A stretch of 64,000 bases of DNA from Rhytidiadelphus loreus (GCA_947034895.1 OX344765.1:26913001-26977000), one strand, 5' to 3'. Shown: positions 35,524 to 48,646, numbered from the stretch's first letter. Program-made: numbers and translations. The notes: generated by a model not told the origin, from the letters alone.

Positions 35524-37790
35524 CTAATTGTTTTCGGGTCGGCCACTGGGCCAGGTCATGTTCTTCACTGGCTGGAAGATTTGCTCCACTTGCTGCAGAA
35601 GTGCTTCGTCAATTGTTGCCAATCCCTGCTCCACCTCCATGGCTGTTTTTACGTTCTCTCGTACCTGCTCAGCTCAGAAGCATATATCTCACGTCAGTTT
35701 CTATCATTAGGATGTAGTGTCTTTACATTTTGTAATAGGTATCTGGTTGAGGGCTGGAGGTCCTAAATGTTCATTGAACATATCTCTCTACGCTAAATTC
35801 AATTAAGAAGGACTAAGATCCACAGCTCTTTTAGGACTAGGTTATGACATTCTTCCTCATTTCCAACTGCAACTGGAGAGTTTGTGATCTGCGGACGTTA
35901 TTAGTGTAGATGAATTAAGTAGAATCCGTTGATAAAATAAATTAGAAAGAGTTTCAAGGTTTCTTTTTCTTAATTTTCAATCCGAAAAAAAATCTATCTA
36001 TATATTTTTTAGTTATGGCCTGCGGCCTGAAGAGTATCAAATCTGATAGTTTACCACTTTACCTCCTGTACTGAGATCATGCCAACCAGGGTGGTGGGAA
36101 TACTGGAATTCCGGAGGGTATACTGCAGTGCGAGGTCTCTAATGCTCTTGCCTTGTGATTTGCATAGCTCTGTTGCTTGAGTGCATGCCTCCTGCAGAGA
36201 CACGCATGCAAATGATCAACAGGGTTCCAAAATAGATGTGAAATCGACACTAGCCATTTCGAGGATTAGCAAAATAAGTGCGAAGAACCTGAATCTAGTG
36301 TTGTATAATCTGAAAGCTAGGATTACAGAGAGCTATAGATTTGCGCATTTTGTACCTTGAGCTCGGGAGGAGCCAGGTGCCACTCTGGCCACCCCTTCCC
36401 AGACAGAAGGCCCAAGGCAAATGGGGCGGCACTGATCAAACCAACGCCCTTCTCCTGCAAGTAGGGTAACATCTCCAGCACGGAGGTATCGTTGAGGCAA
36501 TGGTGACAGTAGGACAGAATCACGTCCACAGTTCCCTTTGGAACTCTTTCCAACACATATCTGTGCCCAACAGAATCATCGAGAGTCAGAGAACAATATC
36601 GCTTAGGGTCAGTTTACACTTGAAGACGTTGAGGCGATGACTTAGCTAATCGGAACCCCAAGAAAGCAAGAAAAGAAGGATTGAAATAGGAGAAGTGGTC
36701 TCACAGTCATGTGGCATAGTAGAAACAGCCCAACAGACTTCATTCACCTACATTCCTCTTCGTCTATTAAAACAAATCCTTTGGCAAAATTCAACAAGAA
36801 CTGAAACCCTAGAGACTAGAACCGGAAACCGGAAAATCACGCCGGAAGGAATAGTTTGAAAAGATGCAACCCACCTGAAAATCTTGAGAGGTAGCCCACT
36901 CAATCCAACGTGCCGAACTTTGCCCGTCTCCTTGAGCTTTTGCAGTGCGGGAATAGTTTCGTTCACGATCTGGAAAGAGGGATGCAATTGCAGCAAATCA
37001 ATAGGCCATAGCCATTTTGAAGACACACCAAAGTACTCGGAGGACGATCAAATCATGGATTAGATGAGATTAATTTACCTGATCAAGCGAAACAAATTCG
37101 ACGTCGTGGCACAGAATGATATCCAAGTAGTCCAGGTTGAGTCGCTCCAGGCTCTCGTCAACACTGCGCGTCACCCGCTCCGCACTGAAATCGAAGTCCA
37201 TGTAGCCGTACCTGCCGCACTTGGTTGAAACCACGTAGCTTTCACGAGGGATGGGCATCGTCTTCAGGGCTTTCCCAAGCACCCTCTCTGCCAATGTGTT
37301 TCCATAGTACCTAAACCCATCACCAATTTCTAGTTTACACTCAAACCTCATCACCATTATGACCTTCTCCGTCTAAAATGGTCTACATTCAATACTATCC
37401 TACACACTAGCCACAACTCTCATTGGCTACAGCACACTCTTCATGATGACATTCTACCGATGTGATAACTATGAAACAGATGCTGCCCCAGGCTGTAAGA
37501 TTGAAGAAATTTAAGTGTAACCCCAATTTACGAACACACTCTAGCCTCGATCAGTCCGATGCACATTCCAAATTGAGAAGAGAAGGAAAAATGGGCAAGG
37601 AAGAGATTTACGGGGAGACGTCGAAGAGGTTGACGCCCAATCGCGCAGCTTCGTGAATAGCGGCAATGGCGTCCTCCTCTTTGACAATTTCGCCATACAA
37701 ATTGCCCAGCGGCGAGCCTCCGAAGCTGAGCGACGACACCTTGAGGCCCGTGGCGCCCAGCTCCCTCCTCTTCACCAATCCTGCAGTCAT
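35524..37790 (-). CDS. L-galactose dehydrogenase (aldo-keto reductase), 6 exons, 326 aa
   Basis: Cytosolic NAD-dependent oxidation of L-galactose to L-galactono-1,4-lactone, the penultimate step of the plant Smirnoff-Wheeler ascorbate pathway. Exons (minus): 37,612-37,790; 37,079-37,310; 36,875-36,969; 36,356-36,560; 36,063-36,191; 35,524-35,664. All junctions are GT-AG and in phase, total 981 nt. AKR features in order: RRELGATGLKVSSLSFGGSP at the N-terminus, FDVSPYYGNT with the catalytic Asp and Tyr, STKCGRYGY with the Lys, ILCHDVEF with the His, GLPLKIFRYVLERVP, VDVILSYCHH, LVGMISV near the cofactor end, and the terminal NMTWPSG motif typical of plant L-GalDH. Length agrees with the roughly 320-residue plant enzymes. 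The last exon is short and 398 bp from its neighbour, so it is easily missed. Confidence 0.95.
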
Positions 37791-38121
37791 CTCCCTTGCG
37801 GAATTTCACAAAATGTCTCTCTCTCGATCTTGGGTGATTTCCGAACTGAGAAAGATCACTCACATTGATTTCTCTCGGTGCAAAATTGGGAGGAAGATGA
37901 TCTGCCATGGGCTCAATCATGCAAGACCTAGCTCGGACTATGCCGTCTGGACTCTGGAAAGGTAAGCAGTGGTCCAGTGGATGTGACTGACCGGGGCTGG
38001 TTTTCTGGTAATAACGTAAAATGCTCTTAAAGTATATACGCACCTTTTATCGTCACTAATTATAACTTATAAAAATAAAAATAAAAATAAAAATAAAAAT
38101 AAAAATAAAAATAAAAATAAA

Positions 38122-38178
<57 letters not shown>

Positions 38179-40690
38179 GTTGGATCTTATTGGCAGATGA
38201 AAGAAGATTCCAATGCATTTTGGCATGAATTATTTGGATCGACCATCTATACCTTAAAGTTAGGATGTTGCATCCTGTGCATCCATCGGTCGCGTTTTTG
38301 GTACCTTTGGAAAGTTCTTTGCAAGGAGGGGTGCACAGGTTTTGTTTCGTGGAGTTTGGACCTATGGTGTGAAAGTTATTGAATTTCAAAGTTTTTATGA
38401 ATTAGAAAATTAGAAAATCATTTTTACTTTTATTTTGGTTGTGGCAATGTTACAGGGATTAGTATTCTTAGTATGAATTAAGTTATGAACTTTCAAAGTA
38501 TTATCTCTAGGTGTATCTAAGCCACCAATAGGTTCTTGTAGATTCTCATGTTTTGATTATGTACATCTTGTGTAATCAATGTCTAGGAAAAAATGACTCT
38601 TTTAGTCCAAATGTAGGTGGCACATTTGGAGCAAAGTATCAACTATGGGTGTACATACTTCAATTGTTACCTATTTGCAAACTATTCCATTTAGATTTTA
38701 TTAGAATTGAATTACTTTATGGAAATTTAATGCCCCTCAAGTCTATGAATTTTGAGAAAGTGAAAGCATCATAGGACATAGGTAGTTGTAACTCCAAAAG
38801 TCTATACCTTTAAGATGTACACAATACATCTAGGCAGTCTCTACATATTCTATAGTATGTAGAAAGACATATTAAGTAGCACATTGGATGAAAGAGATGT
38901 ATATTTAATTGAGTTCAACATCTCTTTGACTATCTCTCTTCTATGTTTGGTTGGTGAGTTACACTCTCACATCTTTTGTCTATCTTCTTATAATTCAAAG
39001 GATTCTTTTTTAAAATGTAAGACTTGTGAATATGAGAGCCTAAGGTTGATTTTGCTAGCATTTATAATTTCTACACTATAAATAATTATAGTTCATTCTT
39101 ACATTGTCCAAAAATCTTTGACAAATTAGAAGACAAAAATAACTATTAAACACCATATTAGTCATTCTCAAATGGAGCATATAAAATGTGTCCCAGAGCA
39201 ATAAAAGGGTTAAACCGTTGAGTTGCTACACACATCCAACAACAATTGTAACAAGTTTTCATCAAATTTGTCAGACTTTTCTAAAAATTATGCTTGCGCA
39301 TCCATCGAACATGATGGCCCGATGCAGAGTTTAATTAAATTTCCAATAGGCATTATACAAAACTTCTTCTAGTCTTGTATGCTCTTTGCATTCATGTGTG
39401 TGCGTTATTATCCCTGTATTTTGCAACTGTGTTCCTTAGATAGATAACGTAGAGACGTTGTAAGCGTTTTGATGCTTTTGGCTTGGTGTGTGACTGAAGG
39501 CACATATTGATAGTTTTTGGAGGAGTTGTGGGCTTGGAAGAAAGCAAGGAATTAGAATAGATGAGACCATCACAGTAATTGCTTGTCACTCAACTTTTTG
39601 CAGAGACGTCTCATTGCCTATGCATTTCACTTCTTACCCTTTGTAATTGGTGGTGTGAATAACTGGTGCTGTGTATATATATTTTGGTCCCTTGGAGATA
39701 CTTGCAGATCAACCTCAATGTATGCCCGGGACAACTGAAGGAAGTTGCACAATTTGTACTGTCGTGATTCAGTGTTTCTATGCAAACTTAACCCATTCAC
39801 CTTATATCGGAAGCCTAGAATGCTTTCATTCCTCTTTGATCCTTGAGCTTTCCATAGTCCATGTTGTACATGATGATCAAAGTGCTTCAAGCCATGTTTT
39901 TGTCCAAATAATTTCTTGTTCATCCAAAATAATGCTTGAATCATTAAGAAAAACAATCTTCCTCAGTGACCAATTTGTTGAAACTAAGGTAAATAACACA
40001 ATTGAAAACAACACATAAACAAAGATGTGCAAAGTTTCTATAGAAGATTTGGGTGTTACAAGATTAGTCTTGCCACTGAACATATTTTGAATGTGTGACA
40101 AGGTTATTGTGTGGGATGTCTAGAATGTCATTTTAGAGAAGTTTGGACAAAGTGGTTTGAGTGCTTCTTAAAAGAAAATTAGACTCTTTTGTGAACACGT
40201 TGAGTCTTAAGTTTTATACTCATTTACAACAATCATATTCATTTGATTCTTGATGTTGTAATTCAAACGTTATTTTAGACATAGAATTGTCTAAACAAGG
40301 AGCTACACTACAAGAGGGTCTGTCTGTGTAGCTGTGGCTTTGTTTTCAATCAAGAAAACTACTCAAACATCCTCTGTTAGAATAACTTCTGTCATGGAAA
40401 TAAAGCCTCCTCCCCTTTAGCCAGTGTAGAGCCAACAAATGACACTCAGTGGCACGGATGGCGTGAGGACAGTGAGGGAATTCTGGAGGAGGCTGCGCGC
40501 GTGTTTCAGACGAAGCTCAGGGTGGTGAAGAATCCCATAGTCAACTGAATGCCCAATGGTGATAGGACAGGAAACACTAGAAATGGAATTTTAATTTTGG
40601 GCACAAATGGACAGTGCTCCAGTTTCCAATTGGAATTTAAAAAGTTCAAAATCATTTGGAAACTTCTGATATTCTCTGAAAAGAACCAAG
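37791..40690. other. Intergenic region upstream of L-GalDH
   Basis: The first few hundred bases should be the L-GalDH promoter and leader. Beyond 38,040 the sequence is AT-rich and holds a microsatellite. A 116-codon frame at 39,671-40,018 (plus) and its opposite-strand shadow resemble no protein I can defend. A lone CACTACAAGAGG terminus is at 40,306. Confidence 0.45.
38066..38178. repeat. Microsatellite (AAAAAT)n-(AAT)n-(ATT)n
   Basis: About 110 bp: repeats of AAAAAT, then AAT, then ATT, so the AAT and ATT halves form a self-complementary hairpin. Confidence 0.9.
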
Positions 40691-40731
40691 ATTTTAATCT
40701 CCCTGTGTGTGTGTGATCAGACTTGCAATGA

Positions 40732-41223
40732 TATACTGTATGTCCAACACCCTCACGGCTCTTGAAAGAGCCGTAGTCCTTAGTAACACGCGCGCTGGCA
40801 GCCGTGGAAAGGCGAAACATTGAGTTCCATGATTCTCATCATTTAAGAAAAGAAAAAGGAAAAAAGTGAAGGTTGATCGAGGTGGAAAGTTTGTGTTTGA
40901 GGCACCAGGGATTGCCATTAGTCTCTCTTGCAAACACAAAATTTAAAAGGGAGGAATATTCGATTCTTCAAGATACATATATGGCGACAACCATTGTGTG
41001 GCGACATCCACGGATCCACTGTGTTTGGCTTTTGTTCGGCTTCTTGTCGACAAGTGCAAGGCGTGTCAAAATTTAATTCTGGGACAAGGTCCCTCCTTCT
41101 GAAATCCATTCCAAGCAAGTGCACTGATCTGTCGTAATAGTGCGTGTGACACTAATTTAGCAAAGTCACACTATTTTGGATTAGTGTAGTTTGAAACATT
41201 ACTTTTTTGTACCAATTTCCACA
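40732..41223 (+). repeat. Upstream block of the 4CL-like gene, distal copy
   Basis: Matches 42,117-42,602 in the same orientation (offset about 1384). Landmarks: ACTGTATGT(C/G)CAACA, GACTCTTGAAAGAG-like word, ACATTGAGTTCCATGATTCT, TTGTGTTTGAGGCACCAG, ATACATATATGGCGACAACC, GTGTGACACTAATTTAGCAA, GTACCAATTTCCA. Non-coding in both copies; the proximal copy lies directly before the 4CL-like gene. Confidence 0.8.
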
Positions 41224-41311
41224 CTGGGTTTTTTGGGCGACGCTAATATCCCCCACTGAAATAGGACAAGTTATTTTCTTATTTTTTTATTTATGATTTT
41301 TTTTTTTTAAT

Positions 41312-41415
41312 TTCATTACTTTCACACCTTAGGTCCAAATGTCATGAAACAAAGCGTGTGCATCCCACCTTGCTAAGGGATTTTTGATGGTACCAAGCAC
41401 ATGACTGGGAGATGC
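41312..41415 (+). repeat. Dispersed repeat copy 2 (partner at 21,110-21,220)
   Basis: Same orientation as the copy 20 kb to the left; shares ACACCTTAGGT, the GTGCATC block and ATGGTACCAAG. It lies in the spacer between the two duplicated upstream blocks. Confidence 0.5.
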
Positions 41416-42116
41416 ATAGTCTAGAAGATCTCACGGTATCAACCTATCTTAATAGGTGGATGGCCACTGCCTTTTCTTCATGCACCTTGTTCATCAAATT
41501 GAGTCTCCACTTGTCCAAGTCCACTTAGCTACTGATGAAGTATTGTTGGGTGTGAAATATTCTTCACCATCTATGGTAGAACCAAGGCAGTGATAGTGCA
41601 TGCTACTAAATGTTGTGAATATGGAATGTTGTACAATTTATAGTACAGTCAATAATAATGAAATTGACATTTTTCCAGTTTACAATCTTCCAACAGGAAA
41701 TATTTGTGGCACAAATTTTTCCTAATGGCTACTTAATTATTTCCTTGTTCCTCACTACTACATAATTATGAGGCTCCTTTGCTATGTCTTTGAGCAATAT
41801 TTTCTCCAATGCATGAATAATGTTTGAGGGAATAGTAAGCAACTATGTGCTTAGAGGTGAAAAACAATGTTTAAATATTAAAACATTGCTTCTATGTTCC
41901 CAAATGAATGTTGTTTCCATCTTCATTCTTTGTTGAGGACATCCCATAAGCATTGTCCTTAGTGAGGCTACCATGAAGTATAAGATGCACGTGTCTCTCC
42001 CAAAATTCCACAACACATACGTCATTGATATATTGTATCGAGACTGTATACTATGTTATATAATATTGTATAAATACAACATTGTATACCATATATTATA
42101 TACTCAGTTTTGTTCG

Positions 42117-42602
42117 TCACTGTATGTGCAACAATGTCACGACTCTTGAAAGAGCTACAGTGCAAGCATGATAACATGCACCCTACCAGCCATGATAAGG
42201 CCAAACATTGAGTTCCATGATTCTCATCATTTAAGAAAAAGTGAAGTGCCGTGGAAAGCTTGTGTTTGAGGCACCAGAGATGGCCATTAGTCTTTCTTGC
42301 AAACACAAATTCAAAAGGGAGTAGTATTCGACACTTCAGATCGAGATACATCATACATATATGGCGACAACCATTTTGTGGTTGACACGGTGCTTTCAAT
42401 TGGCTTTTGTTGGGCTTCGTGACGCCACGGACAAGACGTGTCAACATTGATTCTCGGACAAAGGTTCCTCCTTTCGAAATCCATTCCAATGTACGCTGAT
42501 TTGTGGTATTAGTGAGTGTGACACTAATTTAGCAAAGTCACAATATTCGAATTAGTGTAGTTTGAAACATAACTGCCGCGTCTTTAGTACCAATTTCCAA
42601 AA
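42117..42602 (+). repeat. Upstream block of the 4CL-like gene, proximal copy
   Basis: Direct duplicate of 40,732-41,223, ending 377 bases before the start codon. Because it occupies promoter space it may carry the gene's regulatory sites, duplicated further upstream. Confidence 0.8.
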
Positions 42603-42978
42603 CATCAACTGACTTGACAAACCGTGAAATGTAGATTCCAGACCCCAAAGAAACCAGACTTCTTCTTCTTCGATTCTAGCTGTGAAATCCATTACGTCTT
42701 GCTCATACACCAGTCGGAGGCCGAGTTTGCTGCGCAATCAGTAACAACTCGTATATTATTAATCAGAGTGTTCAAGAATTTGAAGTCATGTGCACTTAAT
42801 TTGGTGTTGGTCTTCAACACACTCAATAGCTCCAGATAGTCCCCAAACGAGAACTAGACTTTCTTCTTCTTCTTTAATTTTGTGAATTGAAATCAGGCAA
42901 TTTCTTGTCAGTACATTTAAACCATTTGAAGGGTGGTCCTACAAATTTGGGAGCTTCCATATTCAGAAGTCACCAACC

Positions 42979-45900
42979 ATGCATTCCGAGCAGAAAAATT
43001 ACGAGGGTGTCGATCACCGTTCTGGATACTGCAGCAGCAATGGCGTCTTCTACAGCAAGCGACCCCCAGTTACGATCCCGGAGAACGTGAACCTTCTCTC
43101 CTTCTTGTTCACTCGTCAATTCACTGACGAAGTGGCTCTTGTTGACGGCCCCACTGGCAGATCTCTCTCTTACAGAGAACTCGAGCAGAACGTGAGTGCA
43201 CTGGCGACAGGATTTTCTCAGGTCCTGGGAGTGCAACAACATGATGTGGTAGTGCTTCTGCTGCCGAATTCCATTGACTTTCCGGTCAACTTTTTGGCTG
43301 TAACATGGCTTGGAGCCGTTGTGACTACTTTGAATCCGGTGAACACTGCGCAGGAGCTTAGGAAACAGATAAGCTATTCAGGTTTTGTTCATTCTCTCGC
43401 TGACTTCCTGTGTGTCCACCGCAGGGTTCATTGTCATATTCGTTATAGTGGAGTGACTGCGAGGGGTAAAATTGTGACGTTCATATGCCCTGTTCTCTGA
43501 AAACTAGGACTGTCTATATGGATCTGACAGAGGTCTCCGTTTGGTGACTGAAATGGTGCCAATGTTGATCAAATCTGTCAACTTAACCAATTTGATCCAA
43601 GATAATAATTAATACTTCATTTAATATTGGTTTTGAATTTGTAGTTTGAAACAAAACCTCCATGGCAATCTTCAGGTAAAGCCGAATGGGAGCCAACATG
43701 CATGTAGTTTGATTAGTGACTAACGACTTTTGTAGAAAGCACGGATTACAGGCGCAAGACACTATCTTCCTCCTATAGATTTTGGTAGATTTTTTTACCT
43801 TAATGTTAACTTAGCTGGAGCTCACGAGTGTGCACAAAAAGAATATAGATTCCTTTCTCAAGGGTGTCGAAGAAGCTCCTCCATAATGTTATAAGTTTGG
43901 TCGCATCTGGAATTTTTAATGTTCAAAATACAGTGGTGTTTGGACAATTTCAATACCCAAACACAATGAATGATCACAATTTCTGCAGGAGCGAAGTACA
44001 TTATCACATCAGCTGAACTGCTGGAGAAGGTCAACGCAGCGCAACTGCCAACAGTAATTGTTGGGAGTATGGAGACTGTGCCAAGATTCAACAGCAACAC
44101 AATGTTCTCCTACTCAGACTTGCTCAAAACCGGACTACCAAATGTTGAAAGGTACTTGTTTGATAGCTTGCACCAAGACCCTTTGCACTGATGAATGATA
44201 ATTTAAACTCATAATTATAGTTTACAACTTCTGGAGATGTTACCAAGGAATGCCATGATTTCCAATTGCCACATATTATTTAGCTTGTTTTTTTGCTCTA
44301 TCATCGTGTCTTGAGAATCGATCGATAACTATGTCATGGAGTGGATCTGCACTTCTTAATGAATTAGGTGACTCATATCTGCAGTCTCGTCAGTTTTCGA
44401 AAACAGTACATTTCGAATTTTCGATCGAGCTTTGCAAGCGGCAATCGGGCAAAGGATGCACTTTTTCATAGATTTGAGTTACCTAGCATAATCTCAATGA
44501 AGACACAACGATCTTGGGTGATCCGGTACTGAAGGTAGAAAGCACATTTTGTTAATTGATCGACTATTAATTGAAAACAAATACGTGTCTAGAAAACTGA
44601 GAAGCAGGGGAGTGGTTATCGGTATAATTTAACTCTTTTTCTCAATTGGTTGCACATGTTTATTTTTCACTTATATGTCACAAATTTGTAGATTATAGGT
44701 CTCATTGAGATTTTAATATCATTCATATTCATGGCTTGCAGGCCACAATCAAAGCAAAGCGACACGGTGTCAATATTGTTTTCCTCTGGCACGACCGGGA
44801 GGAGCAAAGGAGTGGCACTCACACACCGGAACTACATCGCAGCAGTCTGTGGATATGTGGTGTGCGATGATGGCAAAAATCTCACAACGATGTTATCTGT
44901 ATTGCCCATGTACCACGCATACGGGTTTAATGTGTGCGTACTGAGTTCTCTTGCTCGGGGCATGTCTGTGATCATTCTAAGGAAGTTTGAGGCTATCACC
45001 GTGCTCAGGGCTATCCAGAAGTACCGGGTGACCCACATGTGTTCCGTTCCGCCAATTGTGAAAGCCCTTGTGAATGTGGATGATGTGCATCAATTCGACT
45101 TGAGATCATGGGTGCAAATAGCATGTTCAGCTGCGCCTTTAGGAATGGAGACAATTTCGGCTTTTGCTGAGAAGTTTCCATTTGTAAAATGTAAGCAGGT
45201 ATGCATGGTACTATCATCTTGATTCTTGCACGAGAACTTTCCTCCATTGTAATCTTGATGAAAATAAAATAAAAAAGACTCAAAATACTAGCATTCACTA
45301 TTGTACCGAGAGAGAGCATACATGGTGCTTAGCGAATGGTTAACAGGGGCAGTATCTTCTTTTCTGGACAAGGGTATAATATTGCTCAAAATGAACTGAA
45401 TCTTCATTCAATTTGCAAGGTGTTCTTTTCACCTTTATTTTTCCAGCTGCTCGAAAATGTGATGTTGGAAATGGCAGGAATATGGAACGACGGAGACAAC
45501 CGGCTGCATTTCCAGTCTGACTGCAGGCGATGACGCCCATGCCGACTCTTCCGGTCTCTTGTTACCATGCTGGGAAGCAATGGTGGTGGACCTTAAAACC
45601 AAGCAGCCGTTATCTTTGCGGATGACCGGGGAGCTTTGGGTCCGAGGCCCTTCCATCATGAAAGGTGACTGGACCAAAGAGTATCTTTCACAATTTTATG
45701 GATTGAACTGCACTGTTGAAAGCCGTCTCAGACTCTCAGTCTGATATTGTTGTTATTAAATTATGAATTACGTTTTTGATACTTCATCATTGTTTCATCA
45801 TCTGACATCAAGGTGGCTCTTCTGACTTTCTTCTCTTGACTTAAGATTCCATAATAATTACTCTGTAGTTGAAGCTGTTACACAAGATTCGTGGGTTTAT

Positions 45901-48646
45901 ATCTTTGTGGTGAGAGGATATTGGAGAGAATCAGAATAACATGATCAGAGTTGACCCAAGCATTGAGGGTATATGTCACACTGTACTGTACAATACAGTA
46001 TGTTCATATGGACTACGTAATGTTATGCCTTTCTCAAATATAGTTGAATACAAAATATTTTCATTTTTGTTGATCGCCAAGAATTGATCATTCAACCTAG
46101 TGTACTCGAGTAGCTCTTATGATATCCTAATTGTCAACTCTAGATTCTTAGCGCAATTAATCATATAGAAGAATAAGTCGACCAGAATAACATAACATTC
46201 TTTCTGAAACCAGAAGATGTGAATCAATTCTCTGTTTTTCTTTGAATATGGAGAAACCTTCAATTAAAGAGTGCAGAAGCCCTAAATCGATCAAGAGAGA
46301 GGTCAATCTGGATTTGTAGACAAGTGTATTAGGTTAATAATTGAAAAGATGAGCTAATTTTCATGTAGAATAATTTAAACTACCAGTGCAAAACACCTCA
46401 CTTATCACCAAACTGAAATTATGAACTAAACTCAGCTGTTAGCATCGCCTTCCTCTTATCACCACACTTTTTATATGTGTCCTAGTCCACAGGATTGTGG
46501 AAAATTGTCAACTTCTAGTCTTCCCACTTACCCAATTTTTTAATAAATTAACACGTGCAGGGTATGTGAATAACCCCAAAGAAACAGAAGAATCAATTGG
46601 AAAAAATGGGTGGCTTCGCACTGGTGACATGGTGAAATTTGATGAAGATGGCTACCTCTTCGTTGTGGATCGGCTCAAGGAGCTTGTGAAGTACAATGGC
46701 TACCAGGTGCAATACATGCAAACATTTTTCTCACTGAAGATCTGCTTGTTGCTTAAATTTTGAAACATATGTTGAAGGTTTCTGAATCACAAATTTTTGG
46801 TTCTTAGCATTGCGTGATAGTAGGTCTTGTAGTAGAATTGATTGGACTCTGAAGGTATCATAATTACACATAAGTAGTTTGTTGTATGCATGAGACCAAA
46901 GTAATCCTTGAGCTCTTTGTGATTCTTCAGAAGTGTTTCAGGCTCATAACTGTGCAATTGGGGCTTTCGAACTGCATCTCTTGAGGGCAGTGAACCTGTT
47001 TTCGATCCTGATATCAACAGAATGTCTTCAACCGATTCTTCATCTCTCTTTGAATTGTACTAAATTGCGCAGGTAGCACCTGCTGAGCTGGAAGATCTTC
47101 TTTCCTCTCACCCGGCAGTAATGGATTGCGCAATTATTCCGTAAGCAACTCATCCTTCATCAATGCTGAATACATATCTGAATGCAACCTTGGTACATGC
47201 TAGCCTTAAATGAGTTAGGTTTCAGCGAGATTTACTATTTTCTGAGGGAAACAAATGAACAATACATCCCATTGCAAGAGACCAACCTGCACACCAAACC
47301 AAGACGACGAAACTGCAGCTAGTCAACACAATCTCACATCAGCAGGATTTATAAATGCATGTTACGTGCAAAGTTGTAGCAGATTTCATCATATTAGATA
47401 CCCAAAACACCAAGAACATACTTTGAAAATCAACCGATCTGCAATTGACTAGAAATAAACAGTTCATTGACCATAAATCTAGTAGATTGCCGGTGAGCAA
47501 TTCAGTTTATGATAGTGGGAATTGAAGGCTGTGAAACCAATGAAATTGCCCGTTTGTCACTAGTAGAAATCATGTCTTATTCAAGTTCTAGCAAAGTTGA
47601 ATCAGCTCCTGGACCAGACACAGCACATGACCAGATTTCCGCTAGTGTCAAATTTCCGCTAGTGTCAGATTTCCGGTAATTATCTGCAGAAATACATAAT
47701 TATGTTGGATTCTAGCCGAATGTAAGTTCCTCCTCCACATGACATTTGTGCTGTAAATTGGTGCAAGCGCAGGTATCCTGACAAGCAGTGTGGCCAAATT
47801 CCAATGGCATGTATCGTCCGAAGAAAAGGGTTCGAAATAACTGCTGACAATATCATGCATTGGGTCGCTGAGCAGGTACACATCACCATGTCACCAATTT
47901 AGCGAATGATCCTTCATTCCAAGCATTGTCCATTTAAAAGTAGGAACCTGCTACCAAGATTGTAATGTTTCTTGTTACTATTTTTTTTATGCATCTCTTG
48001 TAGATAATCGTCTGTCTCCAATTTGACGAATGAAATTCATGACATCTGGACATTTAGTTGGTGATGTTTCCCTGTTGGACAAGGTCTCTGGACCTGAGCT
48101 GCAAGCCTCTCTGACGACACTTCTAACTGATACATTAGGCATCTTAATGCACTCTTCAATGAATTTGGAACTTTGCATGTCGAAATTGTCCAATCCAATG
48201 CCCACACAACTTGAGTACTTGACAGATTTTAAGGATATACTAGTGTATCCATTCTCAGTGCAATCACTGGTAGAATGGGTACACTATTAATTTTCAAACG
48301 GAGGGAGTACAAAGAATGTGCAATTTCATAGTGTGTCGTTAGAGAGGGGAGTGTTTAATTTGGTGTTTGCTACTCTCGATGGAATTTGCTACCCATGTTC
48401 ATGTGGCACAGAGAGTAGAACTGCCCCAAACACACTCTTAAATATTCATATGGTTGTAAAGTCTCCATTCATGTTCAATCTTTGCATCTCTGCTCGAATG
48501 AAGCTTGATTACGGTTTTGTGGCCAGGTGGCTCCTTACAAGAAAGTGCGGAAAGTTGCTTTCATGGATAGCATACCCAAGTCTGCATCAGGCAAGATACT
48601 GCGGAGAGAACTTGTCAGTTTGGTGATGTGGAAATCAAAATTGTAG
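42979..48646 (+). CDS. Peroxisomal 4-coumarate:CoA ligase-like acyl-CoA synthetase (8 exons, 548 aa, C-terminal SKL)
   Basis: ATP-dependent CoA ligase of the 4CL-like/OPC-8:0 CoA ligase group, which activates acyl or phenylpropanoid carboxylates through an adenylate. Exons: 42,979-43,381; 43,989-44,151; 44,742-45,198; 45,478-45,664; 46,561-46,706; 47,073-47,140; 47,773-47,875; 48,527-48,646. All are GT-AG and in phase. Features in order: [20 protein letters not shown] at the N-terminus; AMP-binding P-loop [17 protein letters not shown] (about residue 203); YGTTETTG in exon 4; [63 protein letters not shown] with the catalytic lysine. The protein ends in SKL, a peroxisomal targeting signal type 1. 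True 4CLs have GEICIRG where this has GELWVRG, so a peroxisomal role in jasmonate-type or fatty/aromatic acid beta-oxidation is likelier than lignin synthesis (inference). Confidence 0.93.
48216..48309. mobile_element. Stowaway MITE remnant, about 94 bp, in 4CL-like intron 7
   Basis: The right end, read on the minus strand, is TACTCCCTCCGTTTG, the canonical Stowaway terminus. The left end starts TACT but is decayed. The arms AGTGTATCCATTCT and AGAATGGGTACACT are near-perfect inverted complements, giving a hairpin. TA at both ends fits Tc1/mariner-type insertion. It lies wholly within intron 7 (47,876-48,526). Confidence 0.75.

Noticed and set aside
39627..40018. Possible copia-type retrotransposon fragment
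   Set aside because: A minus-strand reading gives a phrase like CKYLQGTK that faintly recalls copia polyproteins, but the frames are broken and the flanking motifs are absent, so it cannot be supported.
40306..40325. CACTACAAGAGG terminus as the start of another CACTA element
   Set aside because: No matching inverted end or subterminal array was found downstream.
45336..45533. Plus-strand frame starting from the TTTTCCAG acceptor near 45,446 as 4CL-like exon 4
   Set aside because: That frame is not ligase-like; the acceptor ATGGCAG at 45,477 gives EYGTTETTG in the correct phase.
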